This document shows positions 24,620 through 33,700 of a DNA stretch of 50,407 bases, piece after piece. This DNA comes from Bacteroidaceae bacterium (GTDB lineage Bacteria; Bacteroidota; Bacteroidia; Bacteroidales; Bacteroidaceae). The notes under the pieces are model-generated. The model made no database searches, was not told the origin of the DNA, and saw nothing but the letters and a program-made list of their open reading frames with translations. Location: the NCBI GenBank assembly GCA_024401095.1, contig JAKSLR010000024.1, forward strand, positions 1-50,407, in the 5' to 3' direction. Position 1 is the stretch's first letter. Every line of letters starts with the position of its first letter. Both the position numbers and the translations under genes were made by a program.

Positions 24620-26227
24620 ATGAAAACAAATAAAATAATTCTCACTGCTGGTTTATGTGCATTGGCATTGACTGGCTGTACAAATTTGGATGTTGACGTT
24701 ACTTCTCAGTACACTGAATATCCTGAAAATGCAATTGCTGTTGAAGCTAAGATGGCAGATGTTTATTTCCATCTTCGTGGAGCACTTGGCCGCCGTTATA
24801 TGGAGGCTCAGGCACTGGCTTCTGATGAATATACTTGCCTTGCATTCGATGGAGGTTATTATGATGGTGGTACTTATGCTCATCAGGCATTGCATTGCAG
24901 CACAGCCGAGGATGCTTCACTGGACTGGTATGCTGATGTAGCAGCAGGTGTTACAAAGGCTAACAAGGTAATTATGGAGCTTGGTGGTAATGATGCAGGA
25001 TTTAAAGTTGCTCCAGCTCGTGCCATGCGTGCTTTCTTTACCTTTATCTTGATGGATAGTTTCGGTGATACTCCTATTCTTGAAAATGTCCCAGAAGATG
25101 GAGAAGAAGTTGTTCGTGCATCTCGTAAGGAAGTTGCAGAATGGCTCGAGAAGGAACTTCTTGCTGTCATCCCTGATTTGACAGATGAAGTTAGCTCCAA
25201 GACTTATGGTAAACCAACTTGTTGGATGGCTAAGGCTTTACTTGCAAAGCTTTACATCAACTGGGCTGTGTATACAGCCCCTAGTGTAGATCAATATGAT
25301 GCTGCATCTGCTCAGAATGTAAAGCTTGCAGATTGTATCCAAGTTTGTGATGACATTATCAAGTCGAATAAGTTTAGCTTGGGTTCAATGGAATATCGTT
25401 TTAAGTTTGCTCCAGACAATGGCCCAAAGGTTGAAGATTTCATATATGCAATGCCATATGATGCAATTACTCAACAGGGCTTGCAGTATGCTCGTCCACG
25501 CTCATTCAAGGATTTAAAGAACATGTTGCCAAACTATTACGGATCTTCAGATAAGTTTACTCAGTCTTTTGGTGGTAATATGGTTTTGACTCCAGAGATG
25601 GCTAGCTTGTTCTGTCTGGAAGGTGACCAACGTAACTTAACTGTCCTTGGAGGACCTGTATTCAATTACGATGCAAAGACACTTCTCCCAACCGAAGAGC
25701 CATTCGTATATAATGGTGCTCAGGTAGAGTTTACTAAGGACATTACTTTGATCAAGGAAGACAATACGATAGATGTAGGAAATGATACTAAATCAAAACT
25801 TCAGGGTTACCACTCAATCAAGTTCTTCATTGTCCCTGGTGATTATAACAATGGCCGTAATCAATCAAACGACCTTCCAATTTTCCGTTTTGCAGATATT
25901 CTTCTGACTAAGGCTGAGGCTATCGTACGAGGCGGTGGTGCAGGTGATGCAAAGGAATTGTTTAATCAGGTACGTGCATATGCTAAGGCTCCATTGTTGG
26001 ATTCAACTCCAACTTTGAAAGATCTGCTTGATGAACGTGGTCGTGAGTTCTTGGATGAAAACTGGCGTCGTAATGATATGGTTCGTTTTGGCACTTATGA
26101 AGGCCAGTTCTTCCCTCATTATACTGGATTCCCAGATGCAAACTTTGATAAGACTCATCGTATTTTCCCACTACAGAAGTCTGTCCTTGACTTGTATCCT
26201 AACTGGAAGCAGAATCCTGGTTACTAA
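24620..26227 (+). CDS. susD: SusD/RagB family nutrient-binding outer-membrane lipoprotein
   Basis: A 535-residue surface lipoprotein that forms the lid over the SusC-type transporter. The lipobox is LTGC with Cys20 lipidated. SusD-family segments are present: the N-terminal TPR-rich domain (YADVAAGVTKANKVIMEL, ARAMRAFFTFILMDSFGDTPIL, ARAFF-like helix), GKPTCWMAKALLAKLYINWAVY, and the C-terminal LPIFRFADILLTKAEAIVRGG, DERGREFLDENWRRNDMVRFGTY and FPLQKSVLDLYPNWKQNPGY. The ligand cannot be told. It is paired with susC and ends in a strong terminator, with no enzyme genes in the same transcript. Confidence 0.93.
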   Translation: MKTNKIILTAGLCALALTGCTNLDVDVTSQYTEYPENAIAVEAKMADVYFHLRGALGRRYMEAQALASDEYTCLAFDGGYYDGGTYAHQALHCSTAEDASLDWYADVAAGVTKANKVIMELGGNDAGFKVAPARAMRAFFTFILMDSFGDTPILENVPEDGEEVVRASRKEVAEWLEKELLAVIPDLTDEVSSKTYGKPTCWMAKALLAKLYINWAVYTAPSVDQYDAASAQNVKLADCIQVCDDIIKSNKFSLGSMEYRFKFAPDNGPKVEDFIYAMPYDAITQQGLQYARPRSFKDLKNMLPNYYGSSDKFTQSFGGNMVLTPEMASLFCLEGDQRNLTVLGGPVFNYDAKTLLPTEEPFVYNGAQVEFTKDITLIKEDNTIDVGNDTKSKLQGYHSIKFFIVPGDYNNGRNQSNDLPIFRFADILLTKAEAIVRGGGAGDAKELFNQVRAYAKAPLLDSTPTLKDLLDERGREFLDENWRRNDMVRFGTYEGQFFPHYTGFPDANFDKTHRIFPLQKSVLDLYPNWKQNPGY

Positions 26228-26247
26228 TACGTTGAACTAAATATATA

Positions 26248-26285
26248 GAAAAAGGGTGGAGACAAAAGTTTCCACCCTTTTAATT
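26248..26285. terminator. Bidirectional terminator between susD and serB
   Basis: AAAGGGTGGA (26251-26260) pairs with TCCACCCTTT (26271-26280). It is T-rich on the plus side and, read on the minus strand, also followed by T, so it can serve both convergent genes. Confidence 0.9.
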
Positions 26286-26309
26286 TGTTATAAGAATTAA
26301 TATTGTTCT

Positions 26310-27533
26310 TTAAACATCCAGGTATGAATCTTTAAATCCTAAGAAATAGAGTACTCCATCCAGACCAATTGTATTGATACTCTGCTTTGCATTGGCTGTA
26401 ACTTTTGGCTTAGCATGGAATGCAATGCCAAGACCTGCAAGTGAAAGCATAGGCAGGTCGTTGGCACCATCGCCAACAGCAATGGTCTGTTCCAAGTCAA
26501 CTTTTTCTACTTGTGATATAAGTCTGAGAAGTTCTGCTTTTCTTTTGCCATCTACTATTTCTCCTTTGTATTGACCTGTGAGTTTTCCGTCGTCATCCAC
26601 TTCCAGTTCATTGGCATAGACATAATCTATGCCGAATTTACGCTGAAGGTATTCACCAAAATAAGTAAATCCACCACTTAAAATAGCAATCTTATATCCG
26701 TATTTCTTCAAGACGTTCATGAGGCGTTCTACACCTTCTGTCATTGGCAGATTCTCGGCAATGTCTTTCATGACGTTTACATCCAGTCCTTTCAACAAGG
26801 CTACACGTTGGGTGAAACTTTCCTTGAAATCAATTTCTCCGCGCATGGCGCTTTCTGTGATAGCCTTTACTTGCTCACCCACACCAGCACGTATTGCCAG
26901 TTCATCAATTACTTCTGTCTGAATAAGGGTAGAATCCATATCAAAACAGATTAATCTGCGCATTCTACGATACATGTTGTCTCGCTGGAAAGAACAGTCC
27001 ATTTCCATTTCTTTACAGAGTTGCATGAGGTTATTCTGCATTTCTGAGCGATCTTTTGGCGTTCCTCTTAAAGAAAACTCTATACATGCACGTACATGTT
27101 TCTCTGGATTAAGTGAAGGACGGCCAGTCAATCGCTTAATGGCATCAATGTTTAGGTTCTGGTCTGCTATAAGTTGTGAAACAGCTTCTATCTGACGTGC
27201 TTCAAGTCTTCTTCCTAATACAGTTAAGATATATCTGTTTTTACCCTGTCTCGAAACCCAATCACAGTAGTCTTCTTCTGTAATAGGTTCGAACTGGATG
27301 TTTACTCCTAATTCCTGCGCCTTGAACAGAACGTGTTTCATCACGTTTCCACTATTTTGTTCTTTGACTCGTATTAAAATACCCAGACAAAGTGTATTAT
27401 GGATATCTGCCTGGCCCATATCCATAATGTCTGCCTCGTATTTTGCCAGGACTTGCATGATACCTGCTGTAAGTCCTGGACGATCTTGGCCAGTAATGCG
27501 TAGCAACAGTAGTTCTTCTTTCTGTTCTTCCAT
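26310..27533 (-). CDS. serB: Phosphoserine phosphatase with N-terminal ACT region
   Basis: A 407-residue enzyme that removes phosphate from L-phosphoserine, the last step of serine synthesis. Residues 1-180 form an ACT-like regulatory region (LLLRITGQDRPGLTAGIMQVLAKYEADIMDM, then RYILTVLGRRLEARQIEAVSQLIADQNLNIDAI), probably two ACT domains that bind serine or another amino acid. The HAD phosphatase domain follows: motif I DMDST (198-202), motif II LSGGFTYF, motif III lysine in the GKRKAELL area and VGDGANDLPML. The other serine genes, serC and serA, lie 16-18 kb away in another operon. A terminator shared with susD lies downstream. Confidence 0.95.
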   Translation of the reverse strand: MEEQKEELLLLRITGQDRPGLTAGIMQVLAKYEADIMDMGQADIHNTLCLGILIRVKEQNSGNVMKHVLFKAQELGVNIQFEPITEEDYCDWVSRQGKNRYILTVLGRRLEARQIEAVSQLIADQNLNIDAIKRLTGRPSLNPEKHVRACIEFSLRGTPKDRSEMQNNLMQLCKEMEMDCSFQRDNMYRRMRRLICFDMDSTLIQTEVIDELAIRAGVGEQVKAITESAMRGEIDFKESFTQRVALLKGLDVNVMKDIAENLPMTEGVERLMNVLKKYGYKIAILSGGFTYFGEYLQRKFGIDYVYANELEVDDDGKLTGQYKGEIVDGKRKAELLRLISQVEKVDLEQTIAVGDGANDLPMLSLAGLGIAFHAKPKVTANAKQSINTIGLDGVLYFLGFKDSYLDV

Positions 27534-27559
27534 AACTGTAGTTTTTTTTATTTAGCATG

Positions 27560-27567
27560 CAAAATTA
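27560..27567 (-). promoter_or_regulatory. -7 box of serB promoter (TAATTTTG)
   Basis: On the minus strand TAATTTTG matches TAnnTTTG, 26 bases before the serB start. It faces away from the nitroreductase box 13 bases off. Confidence 0.6.
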
Positions 27568-27580
27568 CAGTTTTTTTTGT

Positions 27581-27588
27581 TACTTTTG
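27581..27588 (+). promoter_or_regulatory. -7 box of nitroreductase promoter (TACTTTTG)
   Basis: TACTTTTG matches TAnnTTTG, 20 bases before the nitroreductase start. With the serB box it makes a compact divergent promoter. Confidence 0.6.
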
Positions 27589-27608
27589 GAGCAATAAAAA
27601 TAAAAAAC

Positions 27609-28133
27609 ATGAAAACCTTTAAAGAACTCGTCTCGGAGCGTTGCTCTGTCAGAAGTTTTGTCAATAAAACGATAGAAACTTCGAAATTAGATTATATCTT
27701 AGAGTGTGGACGCCTGGCACCATCTGCTGTTAATTTCCAACCTTGGAAATTATATGTTATTTCCCCTGAATCTGCTATTGAAACAAGAAAAAATGTTCAG
27801 AAATGCTATGATCGGGAGTGGTTTAGTTCTGCTCCTTATTATATTATAGGAACTATTATTCATGATCAGTCATGGCATAGGAAGAATGATGGTAAGGATC
27901 ATGGAGATATAGATATAGCTATTCTTACAGAACATATTTGCTTAGCTGCTGCAGAACAAGGCATTGGAACATGTTGGGTTTGTAACTTTGATGCAAAGTT
28001 GTGCCATGAGTTGTTTAATCTTCCAGAAAATGAAGAGGCTGCAGTCTTAATTCCTATGGGATATCCTTCTGCAGAATTTGCGCCTGCTGAAAAAAAACGT
28101 AAACCAATAGATGAAATCGTTATCAATTTATGA
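27609..28133 (+). CDS. Nitroreductase family FMN oxidoreductase
   Basis: A 174-residue flavoprotein of the nitroreductase superfamily. The phosphate-binding arginines are in SERCSVRSF (about residues 9-17), LAPSAVNFQPWKLYV is the FMN-site segment, and the C-terminal half has IDIAILTEHICLAAAEQGIGTCWV and IPMGYPSAEFAPAEKKRKPIDEIV. Members reduce nitro groups, quinones or flavins with NAD(P)H, but the substrate of this short form cannot be told. It overlaps the next gene by four bases (ATGA), so the two are translationally coupled. Confidence 0.9.
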   Translation: MKTFKELVSERCSVRSFVNKTIETSKLDYILECGRLAPSAVNFQPWKLYVISPESAIETRKNVQKCYDREWFSSAPYYIIGTIIHDQSWHRKNDGKDHGDIDIAILTEHICLAAAEQGIGTCWVCNFDAKLCHELFNLPENEEAAVLIPMGYPSAEFAPAEKKRKPIDEIVINL

Positions 28134-28468
28134 GAAATAATGATTGGAAAGATCGGTTGAATGTGGTGTTTTCTACCAATCCCGATTATCAATATGAAAC
28201 AGAGGAAGTAGAAGAGAAGGAGTTACTTCCTAAAAAACAGCAAAAATTACGGGTTAAGATAGACCGGAAAAACCGTGGTGGTAAAGCCGTTACGCTGATC
28301 ACTGGTTTTGTCGGCCCGGAAGAAGACTTGAAAGCTCTTGGAAAAATACTTAAAGGAAAGTTGGGTGTTGGTGGCTCTGCTAAAGATGGCGAAATTATCA
28401 TACAAGGCGAATTTAAGGAAAGGGTCATAGACATATTGCTTAAAGATGGCTATACTGATGTAAAATAA
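28130..28468 (+). CDS. SUI1/eIF1-like translation factor (YciH family)
   Basis: A 112-residue protein whose C-terminal 75 residues form a SUI1/eIF1 domain (LRVKIDRKNRGGKAVTLITGF, KALGKILKGKLGVGGSAKDGEIIIQGEF, VIDILLKDGYTDVK). The GVGGSAKDG loop is the family hallmark. In E. coli YciH affects start-site fidelity in vitro; the physiological role in bacteria is unclear. It starts inside the last codons of the nitroreductase gene (ATGA). Its stop codon is part of the palindrome at 28467-28480. Confidence 0.9.
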   Translation: MRNNDWKDRLNVVFSTNPDYQYETEEVEEKELLPKKQQKLRVKIDRKNRGGKAVTLITGFVGPEEDLKALGKILKGKLGVGGSAKDGEIIIQGEFKERVIDILLKDGYTDVK

Positions 28469-28540
28469 GACAATTGTCTTGAAAGCCTATGTCAATTGTC
28501 TTCTCTGCTGAAGACAATAGTCTTACGTATTGAAGACTTT
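28467..28540. repeat. Palindromic motif cluster upstream of GH92
   Basis: A perfect 14-bp palindrome AAGACAATTGTCTT (28467-28480) is followed by ATTGTCTTC (28495-28503) paired with GAAGACAAT (28510-28518) around a 6-base loop, and a near-palindrome AAGACAATAGTCTT (28511-28524); a further half-copy TGAAGACTTT sits at 28531-28540. It may be an operator with several half-sites or an RNA hairpin; no T tract follows, so it is a poor terminator. Confidence 0.6.
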
Positions 28541-28597
28541 AATCATAAAGTTCAAAGATTGCTAATCTTCATTTTAAAGGAGTGTTATCACTGAATT

Positions 28598-31366
28598 ATG
28601 CGTAGTTTCTTTTTGTTGATAAGTCTGATATGCTTACCTATATGGGCTCAGAACACTGCCTTTGTAGATCCTCGGATAGGATCAGAAGGGCTTGGACGTG
28701 TTTTTATTGGTCCTTCCTGTCCTTATGGTATGGTAAAGCCATCCCCAGACTGTACGGCAAACAACAATAGTGGATGGGCGCCAATGCCAGAGCAAGTCAA
28801 TGGATTTGGACAAATTCATGTAAGTGGAACTGGTGGAGGCTGTAAATATGGTAACGTATTGATCCAGCCTTTCTCTGGTGAACTAGATGGTACGTCTCAT
28901 ATTGATTTTCGTGAATTTGAAGATATCCAATTGGGCTTTTATCGTACGAAATTCAAGAACAGCGGTATACAGACTGAGATTACAACTTCAGATCGTGCTT
29001 CAATCTATAAGTTTCTGTATAAAGAGAATGCTAATTTGTTGGTAGATGCCGGTTTTTATTTAGGTGAAACCAGTAATCCTGTCGGTCGAGAAGCACAGCA
29101 GTTTGTAGGCTCAGAAATACAAGTGCTTAATGAACATGCTGTGTGTGGATACACTAGGATTAGAGGTGGATGGAATAATGGAAAGGCCTATACTGTCTAT
29201 TTTTATTTAGAATCAGATCAGCCTATTGTTGCATATAAAACATGGAAGGAATTAACTCAAGTTCAGTTGGCTCAAAAGGCAGGTTCTGAAGGACTTGGCA
29301 TGTCTTCGGCTTCCTATCAGGCAGACGATGGGCACAAGACCGGTGTTTTGTTGTCTTTTGGTGACAAGAGTGAAGTTAATGTCAAAGTTGGAATTTCATT
29401 TGTGAGCTGTCTTAGGGCTCATGAAAATGTCCTGAAAGAGATTCCTGACTGGGATTTTGAGAAAGTGCATCAAAACCTTCTTTCAAAATGGGACAGTATA
29501 TTGAAAAAGGTCACATTAGATGAGAGAACTTCTGATGAGTATAAACGTATGTTCTATACCGGCATTTATCATGCCATGATTATGCCTGTTGATAGAACAG
29601 GTGAGAATCCGGGATGGAACGATGGAGTCTATTACGATGATTTCTATGCTATTTGGGATACTTACCGGACATCCACACCTTTGATCACGCTTTTGGATCC
29701 TAATCGCGAAGTACAGATTGTCAATGCTTTACTTAATATTTATAAACATGACGGTTATATGCCGGATGCTCGCAGTGGTAATTCCAATGGGAGAACGCAG
29801 GGTGGATCAAACGGCGAGATTGTCATAGCAGATGCCCTAGCTAAAGGGTTGTCTGGCATTGATTATGAGCTGGCATTGGAGGCTATGTTAAAAGATGCGG
29901 AAACCCCTCCCGGAGGCAATGAAGAAGCTGAAGGTAGAGGAGGCCTGATACCTTATCTGGAAAAAGGTTATATTCCCTATGGAATACCTAGAGCGGGAAA
30001 CAGGACTGTGGAATATAGTTTTAATGACTGGGCTATTGCTCAGGTTGCGAAAAAATTGGGCAAAGACATCGTCTATGAAAGATACATGAAACAAAGTCGT
30101 AATTGGCAAAATCTGTGGCGTTCTGATTATCTGCAAGATGGAGTCTCTGGCTTTGTAATGCCTAAGGATAATTGGGGGAACTGGCTGGATTCAATCCCTT
30201 TTGGCCACAGCGAGAAGATGATACCAAAGTTTCTCTATACACCCGACACTAGTTATGAGGGACCATGGTATATGCCATGGTGGAGCTGCTTCTTTTATGA
30301 GGCATCTTCTTGGGAATACTCGTTAAGTGTGCCGCATGATGTTCCGACACTTATCAAATTCTGTGGGGGGGGCGAAGCTTTTGAAAAGCGACTGGATACA
30401 TTCTTTGATTTCTCCAAGGGATATTATAATGTTGCCAATGAGCCTTCGTTCATGACCCCATGCCTCTATAATTGGATTGGTAAACCAGAAAAGACAAGCC
30501 AGACAGTAAAAGAGATTATCAAGAAGTATTATCATGCAGGTCCTGATGGTATTCCTGGTAATGATGATTCTGGCTCTATGTCTTCATGGCTAGTTTTTCA
30601 TATGCTTGGTTTGTATCCGAATGCTGGTCATGATTATTATTTGGTTCACGAGCCTCTTGTTAAAAGCTTCACTATTAGTCTAGATAATGGAAAAGAGGTC
30701 CGTATGAGAACAGAAAGATTGCCTAAGAAGTCTTCCAGGCAGTTTGTGGCTTATTGGAATGGAAACGAATTAACTGATGCCCAAATAACTCATGGTCAGT
30801 TGATGGAAGGTGGTGAACTTGTATTTCAGATTCCAATGGAAAAAGTCAACGACAAGAAGAGTGTTGATAAATCTTCTCTCCAAAAGACTTTACCAGTAGA
30901 TAAATCTATCTATACACATCTGTATACGTATTCGTTGCATGGGCAAACGCGCCGTTTCTCTGTCTTTTTTGAAAAAAATGGTGAAGGTGATGTTGTTTTG
31001 CATTGGGGGATAGAACGTAATTTGAAATGGTGGACAGGTACATATACGATGAAAGCAGATGCATTAGAGAATGCGAAGACTCTTTGTTATGTGCAACCGC
31101 TAGATGGACAAAACTTAACATTGCTTGATCAAACATTCGGTGTATTGAGCAAAAATGCTTTGAAAGAAATAAAACAGTCTGGCCAGTGCCTATTCAATCA
31201 TGTGATATACAAGCTTGTATCAAATGAAAATGGTAAACTTTTGTTACGCGATGAGGCTGAAGGCAGTGAAATGGTTGTGGCTGATGATGCAGATCTTCCT
31301 ATTATCTGGTCAATGCAGAAAAACCCAGTAGAGATTAATTGGAGGGTCAGTTTTTTAAAGCAATAA
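28598..31366 (+). CDS. GH92 family alpha-mannosidase with extra C-terminal domain
   Basis: A 922-residue exported glycoside hydrolase of family GH92, calcium-dependent exo-alpha-mannosidases acting on N-glycans or mannans. The signal peptide ends near IWAQ (residue 18). Family marks are VDPRIGSEGLGRVFIGPSCPYGMVKPSPD reduced to its core, HVSGTGGGCKYG, YDDFYAIWDTYRT, DGYMPDARSG and PWWSCFFYEASSWEYSLSVPHDV. By alignment the general acid should be Glu568 and the base pair of aspartates Asp656/Asp657 in GNDDSGSMSSW. The common GNDDCGQMSAW is altered here (C to S, Q to S), which may affect specificity. About 170 residues (750-922) extend past the usual end and were not recognised. It heads a run of glycan genes. 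Confidence 0.9.
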   Translation: MRSFFLLISLICLPIWAQNTAFVDPRIGSEGLGRVFIGPSCPYGMVKPSPDCTANNNSGWAPMPEQVNGFGQIHVSGTGGGCKYGNVLIQPFSGELDGTSHIDFREFEDIQLGFYRTKFKNSGIQTEITTSDRASIYKFLYKENANLLVDAGFYLGETSNPVGREAQQFVGSEIQVLNEHAVCGYTRIRGGWNNGKAYTVYFYLESDQPIVAYKTWKELTQVQLAQKAGSEGLGMSSASYQADDGHKTGVLLSFGDKSEVNVKVGISFVSCLRAHENVLKEIPDWDFEKVHQNLLSKWDSILKKVTLDERTSDEYKRMFYTGIYHAMIMPVDRTGENPGWNDGVYYDDFYAIWDTYRTSTPLITLLDPNREVQIVNALLNIYKHDGYMPDARSGNSNGRTQGGSNGEIVIADALAKGLSGIDYELALEAMLKDAETPPGGNEEAEGRGGLIPYLEKGYIPYGIPRAGNRTVEYSFNDWAIAQVAKKLGKDIVYERYMKQSRNWQNLWRSDYLQDGVSGFVMPKDNWGNWLDSIPFGHSEKMIPKFLYTPDTSYEGPWYMPWWSCFFYEASSWEYSLSVPHDVPTLIKFCGGGEAFEKRLDTFFDFSKGYYNVANEPSFMTPCLYNWIGKPEKTSQTVKEIIKKYYHAGPDGIPGNDDSGSMSSWLVFHMLGLYPNAGHDYYLVHEPLVKSFTISLDNGKEVRMRTERLPKKSSRQFVAYWNGNELTDAQITHGQLMEGGELVFQIPMEKVNDKKSVDKSSLQKTLPVDKSIYTHLYTYSLHGQTRRFSVFFEKNGEGDVVLHWGIERNLKWWTGTYTMKADALENAKTLCYVQPLDGQNLTLLDQTFGVLSKNALKEIKQSGQCLFNHVIYKLVSNENGKLLLRDEAEGSEMVVADDADLPIIWSMQKNPVEINWRVSFLKQ

Positions 31367-31397
31367 TTGAGTAAGTGGATTATTTATGCTAAATTTG
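31366..31397 (+). promoter_or_regulatory. Promoter of the GH89 gene
   Basis: ATTG (31366-31369), 20-base gap, TAAATTTG (31390-31397). It indicates that GH89 and the genes after it can be transcribed without GH92. Confidence 0.65.
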
Positions 31398-31438
31398 CAA
31401 AATAGTGAATTAGCCGAATAAAAAGATAATACTATTTT

Positions 31439-33700
31439 ATGAAAAGATTTGTAACTCTTTATGCCTTGTTGCTCCTTATAATGACCTCCTTGTCGGCTTC
31501 TACTCCTATTGACGGTCTTCTTGAACGAATAGATAAAGGCGCATCTCAAAAGTTTATCATAGAGCTGAAACGTGGCTCTCAGGATTTTTTTGAATTAGAT
31601 CAAAAAGGGAAGAAGGTTGTTGTCAGAGGCAATAACTATGTAAATATCGCATCGGGAATCAATTGGTATTTGAAATACTATGCAGGTATTCAACTAACCT
31701 GGAATCAGATGCATGCCATTCTTCCTGCTACACTACCAGCTGTGGTAAAAAAGGAGCGCCATGAGACAGACTTGAGCCTTCGATACGATTTCAATTATTG
31801 TACTTTCAGTTATTCTATGCCGTTCTGGGGATGGGATCGCTGGCAGGAGGAGATAGACTGGATGGCCTTACATGGAATCAATATGCCTTTAGCTGCAGTT
31901 GGCTATGAGTGTGTATGGAAGAACGTGATGGAAAAGTTGGGTTATTCTCGTAAAGATATAGATGATTTCATTGCTGGTCCTGCTTTTCTTGCTTGGTGGG
32001 AGATGAATAATCTTGAAGGTTGGGGTGGCCCTAATCCTGACAGTTGGTACAAGCAGCAAGAGGAACTTCAGAAACAGATTATCAAGCGAATGAAAGAACT
32101 GGATATTCATCCTGTTCTTCCTGGGTATTGTGGTATGGTTCCAAGCAAATATGTTCAGCAGAGTGCAGCAGAAGTCGGAAACGAGGATAATGGCGAAAGT
32201 AGTATCTCTACCGTACAGTTGTGGAACGGGTTTACCCGTCCTGGCATACTCATGCCTACTGATCCAAGATTTCAGCAGTTTGCTGATTTGTTTTACGAGG
32301 AGAGTGTCCGGCTGTTCGGCAAGGCAGATTATTACTCAATGGACCCATTTCATGAAGCCAAGAATTTACCTGCAGACCTTGATATTAAACAATGTTTCAG
32401 GGCAATCTTTCAGGCTATGAGAAAAGCAAATCCAAAAGCGACATGGGTATGTCAAGGTTGGAGTGAGAATCCTCGTCAGGAAATGTTGGATGAGATGAAA
32501 CCCGGCGAAGTTATATTCTTGGATTTATTCAGTGAATGTCGTCCGATGTGGGGGGCTCCATCCATTTGGCAGAAAGAAAAAGGATATGAGGGACATGACT
32601 GGTTGTTTTGCATGCTTGAAAACTTTGGTGCCAATATCGGTTTACATGGACGTATGGATCAGCTTATTGATAATTTTTATCTCACTAAAACACATCCTTT
32701 GGCAAAAGATCTTAAGGGTATTGGTTTAACCATGGAGGGCAGTGAAACAAATCCTGTGATGTATGAACTGATGTGCGAACTTCCATGGAGAGCGGAGAAG
32801 TTCACGAAGAAAGAGTGGGTGACTAATTATGTAAAGGCTCGTTATGGAATGAATGTTGATGCTTCTGCAGAACGTGATATTCAGGGGGCATGGGAAATAC
32901 TGTCGGAAAACATCTATAATTGTCCGACAACAAATAACCAGCAAGGACCTCATGAGAGTATTTTCTGCAGCAGACCATCTCTGGATTGCTTTCAAGCTTC
33001 CTCATGGAGCAAAATGCAGAATTATTATGATCCGACTACAACAGCAGAAGCTGCAAAACTTTTAGTGCGGGCTGCCAATTTATTGAAGGGCAATGATAAT
33101 TTTGAATATGACCTGGTAGATGTAGTTCGTCAAGCTATTGCTGATAAAGCTAGAATTGTGTACAATCAGACTGTAGCAGATTTCAAGAGCTTTGATAAGA
33201 AGCGTTTTAAGAGTGATTCTCAAGAATTCTTGAAATTGTTGTTGTTGCAGGATAAATTATTGGCTACTCGATCTGAGTTTCGTGTTGGACGCTGGATAGA
33301 ACAAGCCCGATCAAAGGGACTTACTCCAGATGAAAAAAATCATTATGAGTGGAATGCTCGTGTTCAGATTACAACGTGGGGAAACCGCTATTGTGCTGAT
33401 ACTGGAAAACTTCGTGATTATGCACACAAAGAATGGAATGGTCTGCTTAAAGACTTCTATTATCCGCGTTGGCAAAAATTCTGGCAGATTCTTCAAGATG
33501 AATTAGATGGGAAACTTCCTGTTTTGCCAGTAGGGAATTCCTCTTGGCTTAAGTATTGCCAGGATAATCCTGCCTTGACAATAGACTGGTATGCTATGGA
33601 AGAGCCTTGGACTTTAGCTCATAATACTTATGAAGCAAAAGCCGAGGGAAATCCAATTGAAGTCGCTATAACTGTTTTTAATTCTGCATTCAATGAGTGA
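31439..33700 (+). CDS. GH89 family alpha-N-acetylglucosaminidase (NAGLU-like)
   Basis: A 753-residue exported enzyme of family GH89, which removes terminal alpha-linked N-acetylglucosamine, as in human NAGLU (heparan sulfate) or clostridial GH89 (mucin caps). It has a signal peptide (cleavage near LSAS, residue 21), an N-terminal alpha/beta domain, and the catalytic barrel from FNYCTFSYSMPFWGWDRW. By analogy with NAGLU the acid and nucleophile should be Glu306 (YSMDPFHEA) and Glu433 (GLTMEG); their spacing of 127 residues is close to that in human NAGLU (130). ALHGINMPLAAVG and QGWSENPRQEML are typical. The last eight bases overlap the start of the HGSNAT-like gene. No sulfatase lies near. 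Confidence 0.92.
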   Translation: MKRFVTLYALLLLIMTSLSASTPIDGLLERIDKGASQKFIIELKRGSQDFFELDQKGKKVVVRGNNYVNIASGINWYLKYYAGIQLTWNQMHAILPATLPAVVKKERHETDLSLRYDFNYCTFSYSMPFWGWDRWQEEIDWMALHGINMPLAAVGYECVWKNVMEKLGYSRKDIDDFIAGPAFLAWWEMNNLEGWGGPNPDSWYKQQEELQKQIIKRMKELDIHPVLPGYCGMVPSKYVQQSAAEVGNEDNGESSISTVQLWNGFTRPGILMPTDPRFQQFADLFYEESVRLFGKADYYSMDPFHEAKNLPADLDIKQCFRAIFQAMRKANPKATWVCQGWSENPRQEMLDEMKPGEVIFLDLFSECRPMWGAPSIWQKEKGYEGHDWLFCMLENFGANIGLHGRMDQLIDNFYLTKTHPLAKDLKGIGLTMEGSETNPVMYELMCELPWRAEKFTKKEWVTNYVKARYGMNVDASAERDIQGAWEILSENIYNCPTTNNQQGPHESIFCSRPSLDCFQASSWSKMQNYYDPTTTAEAAKLLVRAANLLKGNDNFEYDLVDVVRQAIADKARIVYNQTVADFKSFDKKRFKSDSQEFLKLLLLQDKLLATRSEFRVGRWIEQARSKGLTPDEKNHYEWNARVQITTWGNRYCADTGKLRDYAHKEWNGLLKDFYYPRWQKFWQILQDELDGKLPVLPVGNSSWLKYCQDNPALTIDWYAMEEPWTLAHNTYEAKAEGNPIEVAITVFNSAFNE

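Noticed and set aside
28130..28133. Frameshift joining the nitroreductase and SUI1 genes
   Set aside because: Both proteins are complete families on their own; the 4-base ATGA overlap is ordinary translational coupling.
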